Positions 52,177 to 60,766 of a stretch of DNA of 64,000 bases are shown here, piece by piece. Where the stretch lies: positions 1 through 64,000 of the forward strand of contig CAMAZP010000010.1 in the NCBI GenBank assembly GCA_945863605.1. The letters are read 5' to 3'. Made by a program: the position numbers and the translations under genes. Numbering within the stretch: position 1 is the stretch's first letter; each line of letters begins with the position of its first letter. Origin of the DNA: Chitinophaga pinensis (GTDB taxonomy: Bacteria > Bacteroidota > Bacteroidia > Flavobacteriales_D > Crocinitomicaceae). The notes beneath the pieces are model-generated. The model saw only the letters and a program-made list of their open reading frames with translations. It had not been told where the DNA came from and ran no database searches.

Positions 52177-53562
52177 TTAAATCAACCTCGCCAAAGCAAA
52201 TTTCAAAGCGATTGCCGATTGTTGGTTTTTGGTTAGTAATTCAATGTATTTCAGCTGAGATTGAATGTAAGCCATTTCGCGAACATTAATCAAGAACAAC
52301 GAACTTTCTCCATTTTCAAACATACGTTTTTCAGCATCCAATAAGGTTCGATTATCTTCAACAGTTTGCTTGTAAATAATCAGCTGCTCACTCATATTTT
52401 CTAAATCAACTAAGGAACTTTGAATTTTAAAATTCAAGGATGCAAAAGTATTATCCAATTGATATTCTGCCGATTGAATTTTCAATTCTGCCAATTGTAA
52501 ATCACCGCGCTCTTTTCTCAAAAACAAAGGCATTTCAAAAGTCAATCCCCACTTGTAATTATTAATTGACAGTCCATCCAAAGGATTAAAATTGACTGGT
52601 TCATTCAAAAAGTTATATTGCAAGTTCAATTGTGGTTTTAATTGTTCTCTTTTGAGTCTTTTTTCAACTTCTAAAGTTTCTATTTTGAAATTAGCAATTT
52701 GCAAATACGGATGACTTTTAATAATTGAATCATTTACCAAAGTTTGATAATCAGCTGCATTTTGAATAACAATATCCGCTTTTGGAAGCGGAATTGTTAC
52801 TTCTTCCAATTCAAGTGGTTCGTCACTTTCTGTCCATAAAAAAGTGGAAAGTTTAAGTTTTGCATTTTGTAATTCTGCTTCAAATTGTTGCAACAAAACC
52901 GCTCTTGTTTGTACTTGAATTCTTGCTTCAATGCTATCAATTCCCGGTCGATCACCAAGGTCAACGGTTCTTTTGATTGCATCGAAACGTACTTCTGCTA
53001 AGGATAATGCTTCTTGCAAAATTAAACTTGAATGATAAGCTAAAAACCAATTCCAATAAGAATATCCAGATTCATAAAACAATTCGTTCAACTGTAATTT
53101 TTGTTCAGCAAGTGTACTTTTTTGAAAAATTCTAGCTTTGAATAATTCTGCTCTTCGTTGATCGATAAACATCCCTTGACCAAGGTTGACCGCCACACCT
53201 CCATACCACAATCCACTGTTTGGAGTTTTGTTTTGTAAGTCCAAATAAGTTCCACGGTTGTTTTCTATCCCTGATTTTAATTCCACACCATACCAAGTTG
53301 GCAACTTCAAACCAGAATTAATCATACTGTAGTACTGCGAACCTTTAAAATACTTTTGGTCCGTTTGATTATACACTTTTGGATCAAAACTACCTTTTGC
53401 TTTCAACAAATAGCTCTCCCCTACTTCAGGTTGTAAATTAGCTTGTTTTGCTAATGGATGATTGCGCAAAACCATCTCTTGAAATCCTTGCTCGGAAAAA
53501 ATCACCTGGCATGAAAACGAAAGACAAATACCTAAAAATAAAACACTTAATATTGATTTCAT
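52177..53562 (-). CDS. TolC-family outer membrane efflux protein
   Basis: 461 residues. Signal peptide ending near FSCQ, then the OEP fold: long helical hairpins with LLKAKGSFDPKVYNQTDQKYF and an ELKSGIENNRGTYL strand region, and repeated AELFKARIFQKSTLAEQKLQL heptads. Forms the outer-membrane channel for the HlyD/ABC proteins encoded immediately upstream; its ATG overlaps the HlyD stop (ATGA, 4 bases). Last gene of the tetR-abc-hlyD-tolC operon. Confidence 0.9.
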   Translation of the reverse strand: MKSILSVLFLGICLSFSCQVIFSEQGFQEMVLRNHPLAKQANLQPEVGESYLLKAKGSFDPKVYNQTDQKYFKGSQYYSMINSGLKLPTWYGVELKSGIENNRGTYLDLQNKTPNSGLWYGGVAVNLGQGMFIDQRRAELFKARIFQKSTLAEQKLQLNELFYESGYSYWNWFLAYHSSLILQEALSLAEVRFDAIKRTVDLGDRPGIDSIEARIQVQTRAVLLQQFEAELQNAKLKLSTFLWTESDEPLELEEVTIPLPKADIVIQNAADYQTLVNDSIIKSHPYLQIANFKIETLEVEKRLKREQLKPQLNLQYNFLNEPVNFNPLDGLSINNYKWGLTFEMPLFLRKERGDLQLAELKIQSAEYQLDNTFASLNFKIQSSLVDLENMSEQLIIYKQTVEDNRTLLDAEKRMFENGESSLFLINVREMAYIQSQLKYIELLTKNQQSAIALKFALARLI

Positions 53563-54908
53563 TTTTTATCCTTGTTAGCTTTAACATCAGACTTCTTGTA
53601 GAAATCCGGTGGGAAACCATTAATAATTCGCCAGAGTTCATACCAAACTGGAACATCTTTCAATAAAATCATAGAATTCGTACCTCCACCTACTCGCAGT
53701 GCTTTAGGCCATGAATAATCAGATGTATCTGGGGAAATTAAAACTCGAAACGTTCCATCTTCTTGTGCAAAATTATCAACAGCAAATACTTCTCCACCAT
53801 AGGTTCCGTGGCTTGTATTAGGCCAACCTGAGAAAACTATTGCAGGCCATCCGTCAAATTGAATTCTAACTTTTTGTCCTTTATGAATAAGTGGTAAATC
53901 CATTGGTAGTATATACATTTCTATTGCTAAATCATAGACTCTCGGCATAATTGTTAACACTTCTTCACCCTGCTTTACCGTTTCTCCAATTCCACTTTGA
54001 ATGACTTTGGTGACCACACCATCTTGAGGTGCAGTAATTACGTACATACCATTTCGTATCGAATAGTTAGCAGATTGAGTTTGGAGTTTAGTAACATCAA
54101 CCTCCGTTTCAAACATACTTGTCATTGCTGAAAATTTATCCGATTCAGCTTTTGAAATCTCGTCACGATATTTCGCTTCGATGGATGATAATTCAACTTT
54201 GGCATCAATTATATCGTTTCGTGATTGCAATAACTTTTGTTGTGCGCTTATCATACTGCCTTGTGCACGTTGCATTGAAACTTTGCGAATCTCTAAGTCT
54301 GTTTGCGATTTAAGGCCTTCTTTGGTTAACTTTTCGAAACGGTCAAACTGATCTTTTGCGATGTCATAATTATTTCTAGCAACTTGATAATCAATACTAT
54401 CGATTATTAATTTCAAACGCGTTTGCTTCAATTTAATTTGAGCTTGTTGTAATTTCAACTTTCCAGATTCAATCAATGCATCAATTCGATTATCCAGTGA
54501 AACAACTTTATCACCATATGTCTTCACAGATTGTTCTTTCACGCGAATTTGGTCTTTCGTTCGTTCTACTAATTGAGGATCGAAATACCCATCTTTCACC
54601 TCTGAAATGAAGAGCAAGGTATCTCCTTTTTTAACGATATCTCCATCTTTAACATACCACTTCTCAATTCTACCAGCGATGATTGTATTGATTGTTTGTG
54701 GGCGTTGCTCTGGACGAAGCGTAATTAGCTTGCCGTTTGAACGAACATTTTGCGTCCAAGGAATAAACATAAAGACAACTGCAAGAAAGAAAAACACATA
54801 AAAAACGCGAATAATTTTTTTTGATGATTTTTCTTTGATTACTGATTTCAAAGCCCAAAAATCTTCTCTAGGCAATTGATTTTTATTAGTTGGTGATAAA
54901 TTTAACAT
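53559..54908 (-). CDS. HlyD-family membrane fusion protein
   Basis: 449 residues. Short cytoplasmic N-terminus, one transmembrane helix (about 33-52), then a biotinyl-lipoyl half (NTIIAGRIEKWYVKDGDIVKKGDTLLF), a long alpha-helical hairpin (about 105-260), the second lipoyl half (APQDGVVTKVIQSGIGETVKQGEEVL) and a beta-barrel. Periplasmic adaptor connecting an inner-membrane exporter with TolC. Three bases after the ABC gene and 4-base overlap with tolC. Confidence 0.92.
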   Translation of the reverse strand: MLNLSPTNKNQLPREDFWALKSVIKEKSSKKIIRVFYVFFFLAVVFMFIPWTQNVRSNGKLITLRPEQRPQTINTIIAGRIEKWYVKDGDIVKKGDTLLFISEVKDGYFDPQLVERTKDQIRVKEQSVKTYGDKVVSLDNRIDALIESGKLKLQQAQIKLKQTRLKLIIDSIDYQVARNNYDIAKDQFDRFEKLTKEGLKSQTDLEIRKVSMQRAQGSMISAQQKLLQSRNDIIDAKVELSSIEAKYRDEISKAESDKFSAMTSMFETEVDVTKLQTQSANYSIRNGMYVITAPQDGVVTKVIQSGIGETVKQGEEVLTIMPRVYDLAIEMYILPMDLPLIHKGQKVRIQFDGWPAIVFSGWPNTSHGTYGGEVFAVDNFAQEDGTFRVLISPDTSDYSWPKALRVGGGTNSMILLKDVPVWYELWRIINGFPPDFYKKSDVKANKDKK

Positions 54909-54911
54909 CGA

Positions 54912-56603
54912 CTATTTTTTTGCTTTATAAGATTGATAAGTACCTTCAAAAATCACTTTCCCTTTTTCGATTTCAACAATTTTGTCAGCAAATTCCAGCA
55001 TTTGAATATCCTCAGATGAATATAAAACCGATACGTTTTGTTGGGTGGAAATTAACTCTTTAAGTTGATTTCTTTGTACATCATTTAATCCTTCTGATGG
55101 ATCTTCCAACAACACAAGTTTTGGATTACCGACAAAAGCTCTTAGCAATAGAATTTTTCTCACGATATCTTTTGGAACAAAATGAGCTTCTGGATTCAAA
55201 ACAGTATTGTATCCCTCCGAAAAATTATTAATTGCTTCCGATAGATTTAGGATTTTGGCTATTCTTTGGACCTCCTCAAAAGTTGCATATTTTCTTCCTA
55301 GCGTGATATTGTCCAATATAGTAGCATGAAACAAACGATCTTGAAAAAGTAAGTTACCAATTTCATTTCTTAGATTTTGAATGTTTAGATTTCCAATTGG
55401 TAATCCTTCAACTGAAATATTACCAGTGCTAACTGGATACATTCCTCCTATTAAACAAAATAGTGTATTGATACTTACTGTTGAATCTGAGATTATACAA
55501 ACACGTTGATTTGTGTTTACTTCGATTGTGATTTCCTTCAAAATTGGATTTCTGTACAAATCTGTGTGATAAGATACCTTATCAATAATTAGCTCAAATC
55601 CACCCTCTCTTTGTGGTATCTTAATTCCATCATAATTTTCTAATTCTATGTCAGTAACTTGACCAATCTTCTCAACAGCAGTCATTACGTCATATACTAC
55701 TTCCAGCGACATAATTAACTTTTCTACTGAGTTTAAAACCAATAATATGATAATTTCAGCAGCGATAAATTGACCAATATTCATATTTTGATTCAATACC
55801 AAAAACCCACCTATAATCAATAATGCTAAAGCAATAAGTACCTTGAATGCAATCAAAAATGTAAATTGTTGTACCAAAACTCTGAAATGTAAATTTCTTG
55901 CTGTCAAATAGCCATTTAAGTGCTCATCTGTTTTGGTTAGGGATAATTCGGGATTTCCAGCCATTTTAAAACTAAATCTGGCATGAGCAATTTCTTCCAG
56001 CCAATGAGCAATCTTGTACTTGTATTTTGATTCATTCAAGCTTGATTCAAAACCTTTCTTTGAAGTGATTTTCAATATTAATGCTAGTAAAAAAACCAAA
56101 GTCAATCCAAAAAATATGAAAAAACTGTTATAAAAAGAAAGAAGAACCAAACCAAATATAATTTGCAAACTTGCAGCTGTAAAATCAATCAATAATTTAG
56201 ACAAACCTTTCTGTATGGTTAGTGTATCAAAAAAGCGATTTGTTAATTCAGGTGCATATTTTTTTATCAATTCATCCATTTTAATTTTAGGGATACGATC
56301 TGCAAATTCAAATGCTGACTTAACGAAAATTCGTTGCTGTAAGTTTTCGGTGATACGCATTTGAGCGATTGTCAATACACCAGAGAATCCTATAGCTAAA
56401 ACGACTAAAAAAACCAACACAATCCAAGAAGTACTAACCTGACCTATCTGAATAAAATTTATAATTGCCTGAATACCAAGAGGTAATGCTAATGATAGAA
56501 TTCCACTTAGTACAGCAAAAATATAAACGTTACGGATTTCAATACTATCAGGTTTTAGTAAAAGCCAAAAACGATTTAAAGGTGAAATATTACTTTGCTC
56601 CAT
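54912..56603 (-). CDS. ABC exporter subunit with degenerate nucleotide-binding domain
   Basis: 563 residues, full exporter length. N-terminal ABC_membrane-like region with about six transmembrane helices (about 22-290), then a C-terminal domain aligned to an NBD (about 335-563). Motifs are lost: the Walker A position reads ISDSTVSINTL (371-381, no GK[ST]); the signature LSGGQ is FVPKD (475-479); Walker B/catalytic Glu reads VLLED (497-501), D-E inverted; the switch His of the H-loop is Ser (529/530). The Q-loop Gln (421) and QDRLFHATILDNITLG are kept. No peptidase domain. It cannot be an ordinary ATP-driven pump; may be a scaffold or need another ATPase. Overlaps tetR by 14 bases. Confidence 0.88.
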   Translation of the reverse strand: MEQSNISPLNRFWLLLKPDSIEIRNVYIFAVLSGILSLALPLGIQAIINFIQIGQVSTSWIVLVFLVVLAIGFSGVLTIAQMRITENLQQRIFVKSAFEFADRIPKIKMDELIKKYAPELTNRFFDTLTIQKGLSKLLIDFTAASLQIIFGLVLLSFYNSFFIFFGLTLVFLLALILKITSKKGFESSLNESKYKYKIAHWLEEIAHARFSFKMAGNPELSLTKTDEHLNGYLTARNLHFRVLVQQFTFLIAFKVLIALALLIIGGFLVLNQNMNIGQFIAAEIIILLVLNSVEKLIMSLEVVYDVMTAVEKIGQVTDIELENYDGIKIPQREGGFELIIDKVSYHTDLYRNPILKEITIEVNTNQRVCIISDSTVSINTLFCLIGGMYPVSTGNISVEGLPIGNLNIQNLRNEIGNLLFQDRLFHATILDNITLGRKYATFEEVQRIAKILNLSEAINNFSEGYNTVLNPEAHFVPKDIVRKILLLRAFVGNPKLVLLEDPSEGLNDVQRNQLKELISTQQNVSVLYSSEDIQMLEFADKIVEIEKGKVIFEGTYQSYKAKK

Positions 56604-57279
56604 CTATTTGTAGTGTTTTGTTTATAATGTCCAATGCAAAATGCTCAAAAGCATCCTCATTTGAAAAAGTATTTGTTAATCTAGGTAAATGATCTTTAAA
56701 AAAACGTTGATTATTACTACTTTCAATAATTGTAGAAATCAACATTGCTGGATATGGGTACTTAGGATTTATTTCTTCAATTAATTCGACTATTCGGGCA
56801 ACAATTGACTTATAAAGACTATAAACACCATCTTTATTTTCTTTATCTACAGTTTTTGTCCTGTAAACTTTAGCTGACTCATTGATAACAAGGCTCTTCA
56901 AACTTAACTCCCATTGAAAAACAAGTTCGTTTTCGGGGTTTGGTACTGAAGTAATCACGTGTAGCGATTTATAAAGTTTCCGAATTGGGTCCTCAATATT
57001 TGCCGTTTCTATAAGTAAACGATATTCAATCATTCCCCAATACCAATTTATTAAATATAGTAAAAACAAATGCTTGCATTCAAAATACCTGTAAATAGAC
57101 GCCTCTGTTGTTTCAATTCGGTTGGCTAACTTTTTGAAGGTAAAGTTTTCAAAACCAACTTCTTCCAACAATGTGATACCTTCATTTATAATCTTCATAC
57201 CAAGATTTGAACTTGTTGGGTTTTTTAAAAACAACAAATTATTGACTTTAATGCTAGCTGTTGAAAACAATTCCTTCAT
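56590..57279 (-). CDS. TetR/AcrR-family regulator of the export operon
   Basis: 229 residues. The N-terminal ~27 residues are unusual, then the HTH (about 28-75): IINEGITLLEEVGFENFTFKKLANRIETTEASIYRYFECK. The ligand domain is helical and unrecognised. Encoded first in the tetR-abc-hlyD-tolC operon with a promoter and palindrome directly upstream, so autoregulation is likely. Its 3' end overlaps the ABC start. Confidence 0.88.
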   Translation of the reverse strand: MKELFSTASIKVNNLLFLKNPTSSNLGMKIINEGITLLEEVGFENFTFKKLANRIETTEASIYRYFECKHLFLLYLINWYWGMIEYRLLIETANIEDPIRKLYKSLHVITSVPNPENELVFQWELSLKSLVINESAKVYRTKTVDKENKDGVYSLYKSIVARIVELIEEINPKYPYPAMLISTIIESSNNQRFFKDHLPRLTNTFSNEDAFEHFALDIINKTLQIDGAK

Positions 57280-57283
57280 ACCT

Positions 57284-57317
57284 CAAAAGTACTTAGTTAA
57301 ACAATAGTATTACTATT
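57284..57317 (-). promoter_or_regulatory. tetR promoter and probable TetR operator
   Basis: Minus-strand -7 box TACTTTTG (57291-57284) ends 5 bases before ATG 57279, implying a leaderless transcript. Just upstream lies the 15-bp palindrome AATAGTATTACTATT (57303-57317, 7-bp arms, single central base), overlapping the -33 zone, a typical site for a TetR dimer. It also lies upstream of the divergent small gene at 57409. Confidence 0.55.
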
Positions 57318-57408
57318 ACTTTAGTTAGTATAACATTTTTTATGATATTATTTATGCATTTAGAGAGTATCAATAAAAATATTTTATGAATTAAATAAAT
57401 AGTTTAAA

Positions 57409-57771
57409 ATGAGTAATTTTACGAATATGAATAAAAGAGGATTTTACTGGTCGATTTTTCTCACTAATATTATAGTTTTTCAATTAGTACTTACCTCAAT
57501 TTGCTTTGTTGATTTTCATACACAATTTTCTCATCATCAAAATGAAATTATTTTAAAAAAATTGGATTCAAATTCTCAGGTAATTGAGGAAACAGAGAGT
57601 TTATTTGTTATGATTGAAGAAACAGAAGAAGAAATAGAGTTAAATGAATATACCGTCTACGTTTCAAATATCTCACATTTCAGTTATAAATCATGGATTA
57701 GCATAAATGAAAATTTAGATTCGAAAAATTACTCCTTAACCCCATATTCCCCTCCAGAAAAAGTTAGTTAA
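57409..57771 (+). CDS. Small membrane protein upstream of SulP
   Basis: 120 residues; ATG 57427 (MNKRGFYW) is an alternative start. One transmembrane helix (about 14-33, FLTNIIVFQLVLTSICFV), then a Glu-rich soluble part (VIEETESLFVMIEETEEEIEL). No family recognised. It ends 30 bases before the SulP gene on the same strand, so it may be in one operon with the transporter and carbonic anhydrase. Confidence 0.6.
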   Translation: MSNFTNMNKRGFYWSIFLTNIIVFQLVLTSICFVDFHTQFSHHQNEIILKKLDSNSQVIEETESLFVMIEETEEEIELNEYTVYVSNISHFSYKSWISINENLDSKNYSLTPYSPPEKVS

Positions 57772-57801
57772 AGCATTTTTTAATCTTTAATAATTTTTTT
57801 T

Positions 57802-59352
57802 ATGGTTCATTTTAAAACATGGCAAAAGGATTTGCCAGCAGGTTTAGTTGTATTTTTGGTTGCCTTACCATTGTGTTTAGGAGTTGGTTTGGCATCTACA
57901 TCAGTCGAAGGAATAGACGGTTTACCCAATTTATTTTCAGGTTTAGTCGCTGGAATTGTTGGTGGAATTGTTGTTGGCTTTCTTAGTGGTTCAAGACTTG
58001 GAGTTTCTGGACCAGCTGCAGGACTTATCACAATAATTGTTGCAGCAATATCAACATTAGGAAGCTACGAAGCTTTTTTAGTGGCTGTAGTAATTTCTGG
58101 CATTTTTCAAGTAATTGCGGGTTTTCTGAAAGCAGGAATTATCGCTAATTACGTTCCATCTTCTGTAATTAAAGGAATGCTTGCAGCCATTGGTATCACT
58201 TTAATATTAAAAGAAATACCACATTTAGTTGGCTATGACAAAGATTTCTTTGGGGATGAATCGTTTTTCCAAAAGGATGGACACAATACTTTTTCAGAAA
58301 TTTATTATTCACTTCAAGCTTTGCATCCTGGTGCAATAATCATTGGTGTTGTTTCACTTTTAATTCTCATGCTATTCGATACAAAATGGTTGAAGAAAAA
58401 TAAAGTCCTATCTGTTATTCCAGGCGCTTTAATTGTTGTTGTAGTGTCTATTTTAATGAATAATCTGTTTGGAACAATTGATAAAAATCTAAAAGTTTCA
58501 AGCATTCATTTAGTTCAATTACCTGTTCCTAAATCTTTAACTGATTTTATTGGGTTTTTCTCGTTTCCAGATTTTTCAATGCTAAGTAATCCAAATGTTT
58601 ATATTGTTGCCATCACGATTGCTTTGGTTGGAAGTTTAGAAACTTTACTTTCAGTTGAAGCAACTGATAAATTAGATCCTCAAAAATTTTCAACGCCAAC
58701 TAATCAAGAATTAAAAGCACAAGGAGTTGGAAATATCGTAAGTGGGCTCTTAGGTGGATTACCGATAACTCAAGTAATTGTTCGAAGTTCTGCAAACATC
58801 AACTCAGGAGGACAATCCAAACTCTCAACTATTGTTCACGGATTTTTGATCTTAATCGCAATCGTTTTCATTCCGCAATTACTCAATATGATTCCTTTGG
58901 CGGCTTTAGCGGCGGTTTTGATTATGGTGGGTTATAAATTGGCTAAAGTTTCGCTTTTCACTTCTATGTATAAATTAGGTTGGGAACAGTTTATACCTTT
59001 TGCTATTACGATTATTGGAGTGCTTTTAACGGATTTACTGAAGGGAATTGCAATTGGTTTGGCAATATCTATTTTCTACATTCTAAAAAAGAACTACAAA
59101 AATAATTTCAAAAAAGAGATTGCTGAAAACGAAATCAAAGTAATACTTTCTGAAGAAGTGACCTTTTTAAACAAAGCTGGAATCATCGAGATTTTAGAAA
59201 CAATTCCCAAAAATTCCAAACTAATAATTGATGGTAGCAATTGTAAATCAATTGACTATGACGTAATTGAACTTCTAAGTGAATTTCAAGTTTATGGTTC
59301 AAAAAACAAAAACATACAATTACAGATGATAAATATTAACTTTAATAACTGA
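57802..59352 (+). CDS. SulP-family anion transporter (probable bicarbonate)
   Basis: 516 residues. About 12-14 transmembrane helices with the SulP start DLPAGLVVFLVALPLCLGVGLAS, GSRLGVSGPAAGL, and RSSANINSGGQSKLSTI; C-terminal part (about 440-516) is a short STAS domain (LIIDGSNCKSIDYDVIELL). SulP proteins move sulfate, bicarbonate or other anions. The carbonic anhydrase encoded 6 bases downstream makes Na+-dependent bicarbonate uptake the likely job. Start is an ATG well spaced from the previous gene. Confidence 0.92.
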   Translation: MVHFKTWQKDLPAGLVVFLVALPLCLGVGLASTSVEGIDGLPNLFSGLVAGIVGGIVVGFLSGSRLGVSGPAAGLITIIVAAISTLGSYEAFLVAVVISGIFQVIAGFLKAGIIANYVPSSVIKGMLAAIGITLILKEIPHLVGYDKDFFGDESFFQKDGHNTFSEIYYSLQALHPGAIIIGVVSLLILMLFDTKWLKKNKVLSVIPGALIVVVVSILMNNLFGTIDKNLKVSSIHLVQLPVPKSLTDFIGFFSFPDFSMLSNPNVYIVAITIALVGSLETLLSVEATDKLDPQKFSTPTNQELKAQGVGNIVSGLLGGLPITQVIVRSSANINSGGQSKLSTIVHGFLILIAIVFIPQLLNMIPLAALAAVLIMVGYKLAKVSLFTSMYKLGWEQFIPFAITIIGVLLTDLLKGIAIGLAISIFYILKKNYKNNFKKEIAENEIKVILSEEVTFLNKAGIIEILETIPKNSKLIIDGSNCKSIDYDVIELLSEFQVYGSKNKNIQLQMININFNN

Positions 59353-59358
59353 AAAAAT

Positions 59359-59994
59359 ATGGAAGCTTTTTATAATAAATTACTAGAAAACAATAAAGAA
59401 TGGGTGGCAAGTAAAATCAAGCAAGACCCTGACTATTTTAATCGCCTTGCAAATGGACAAAAACCTCCTGTTTTATGGATTGGCTGCTCTGATAGTCGAG
59501 TTCCTGCAAATGAAATAATTGGGGCAGAACCAGGTGAAGTATTTGTTCACAGAAACATTGCAAATATGGTGGTACATTCAGATATGAATTTATTGTCAGT
59601 TCTAGATTACGCAGTGAATGTATTGCAAGTGAAACACATCATCGTTTGTGGTCATTATGGCTGTGGTGGGGTTCAAACTGCAATGACTAACAAACACGTT
59701 GGGATTATTGACAACTGGATTCGTCATATCAAAGACGTATATCGTTTTCACCAAAAAGAGCTGAATGAAATCGAAGATGAAAAAGCAAGATTCAATCGAT
59801 TTGTAGAATTAAACGTAGTTGAACAAGTACTAGATTTAGCGAAAACTTCTATCGTTCAGGGCGCTTGGGAAAGTGGTCAAGATTTACATGTTCACGGTTG
59901 GGTTTACGATGTAAAAGACGGTTTAATCAACGACTTAAAAATAACAATTAAAGACAACAAAAACCTTTCAGACGTTTATCAGTTGGATTTGTAG
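59359..59994 (+). CDS. Beta-class carbonic anhydrase
   Basis: 211 residues. Zinc ligands and catalytic dyad are intact: Cys43-x-Asp45-x-Arg47 in GCSDSRVPANEI, HRNIANM, His99 and Cys102 in VCGHYGCGG. Interconverts CO2 and HCO3-. Immediately follows the SulP transporter, together forming a known bicarbonate-uptake pairing. Confidence 0.95.
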   Translation: MEAFYNKLLENNKEWVASKIKQDPDYFNRLANGQKPPVLWIGCSDSRVPANEIIGAEPGEVFVHRNIANMVVHSDMNLLSVLDYAVNVLQVKHIIVCGHYGCGGVQTAMTNKHVGIIDNWIRHIKDVYRFHQKELNEIEDEKARFNRFVELNVVEQVLDLAKTSIVQGAWESGQDLHVHGWVYDVKDGLINDLKITIKDNKNLSDVYQLDL

Positions 59995-60016
59995 AAGTAA
60001 AAAGAATAAATCCTTC

Positions 60017-60024
60017 TACTTTTG
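60017..60024 (+). promoter_or_regulatory. -7 box TACTTTTG before the NAD(P)-binding gene
   Basis: Perfect TAnnTTTG, 17 bases before ATG 60042. Confidence 0.5.
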
Positions 60025-60041
60025 AATTCAAATTCAACGAA

Positions 60042-60695
60042 ATGTCAACTCAATCAAAAAAAGCAATCGTAATTGGCGCTAGTGGTCTAATCGGAAGCGA
60101 ATTAGTTCACTTATTGCTTAAAGATACTTCTTTTTCTAAGGTCACTGTTTTTGTTAGAAAAACATTACCCATTTCAAATGAAAAACTTAATCAGATTGTT
60201 TTGGATTTTAAGCAGCTCGAACAATACTATGCAGCGTTTGACGGATCTGTACTTTTTCTTTGCATCGGAACAACACGCAAAAAAACACCTAATCTGGATG
60301 ACTATCGTGCTATTGATTACGGAATAACGCTACGTGCTGCAAACTTGGCTAAAGCTTCAGGTGTTGAAAAAGTTCATTTAATTTCTGCCATTGGAGCTAG
60401 TTCAAATTCCACTATTTTCTACAACAAATTGAAAGGTGAAATTGAAGAAGATTTAATCAAAATTGGTTTTGCTTCCACTTATATTTACCAACCCTCTCTT
60501 TTAATTGGAATAAGAAAAGAATCACGACCTGCTGAATTATTTTTCCAGAAATTAATGCCATTTTTCGACCTATTAATGTTTGGAAGTCTTAAAAAATACC
60601 ACAGTGTTAGCAAACAAAAGTTAGCAAAAGCAATGTTAAATCATCATTTTAAAGCTAAAAAAGGAATTCATACATTGACTTTTAGTGATTTTTAA
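60042..60695 (+). CDS. NAD(P)-binding Rossmann protein (atypical SDR, HTATIP2-like)
   Basis: 217 residues. N-terminal glycine motif AIVIGASGLIGSELVHLLL, VLFLCIGTTRKKTPNLDDYRAIDYG, and VEKVHLISAIGASSNSTIFYNKLKGE with a YxxxK-like YNKLK. Resembles the atypical SDR group that includes CC3/TIP30 (HTATIP2) and bacterial ybjT-like proteins, rather than a sugar epimerase. Substrate unknown. Independent gene with its own promoter. Confidence 0.85.
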   Translation: MSTQSKKAIVIGASGLIGSELVHLLLKDTSFSKVTVFVRKTLPISNEKLNQIVLDFKQLEQYYAAFDGSVLFLCIGTTRKKTPNLDDYRAIDYGITLRAANLAKASGVEKVHLISAIGASSNSTIFYNKLKGEIEEDLIKIGFASTYIYQPSLLIGIRKESRPAELFFQKLMPFFDLLMFGSLKKYHSVSKQKLAKAMLNHHFKAKKGIHTLTFSDF

Positions 60696-60752
60696 TAAAA
60701 GTTTTCATAAAACAATTATTTCCCAATCAAACGTTATTTAACTCACAGCTTG

Positions 60753-60760
60753 TATCTTCG
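60753..60760 (+). promoter_or_regulatory. Variant -7 box TATCTTCG, nearly leaderless
   Basis: One mismatch to TAnnTTTG; ends 6 bases before ATG 60767. Confidence 0.35.
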
Positions 60761-60766
60761 TGTAGC

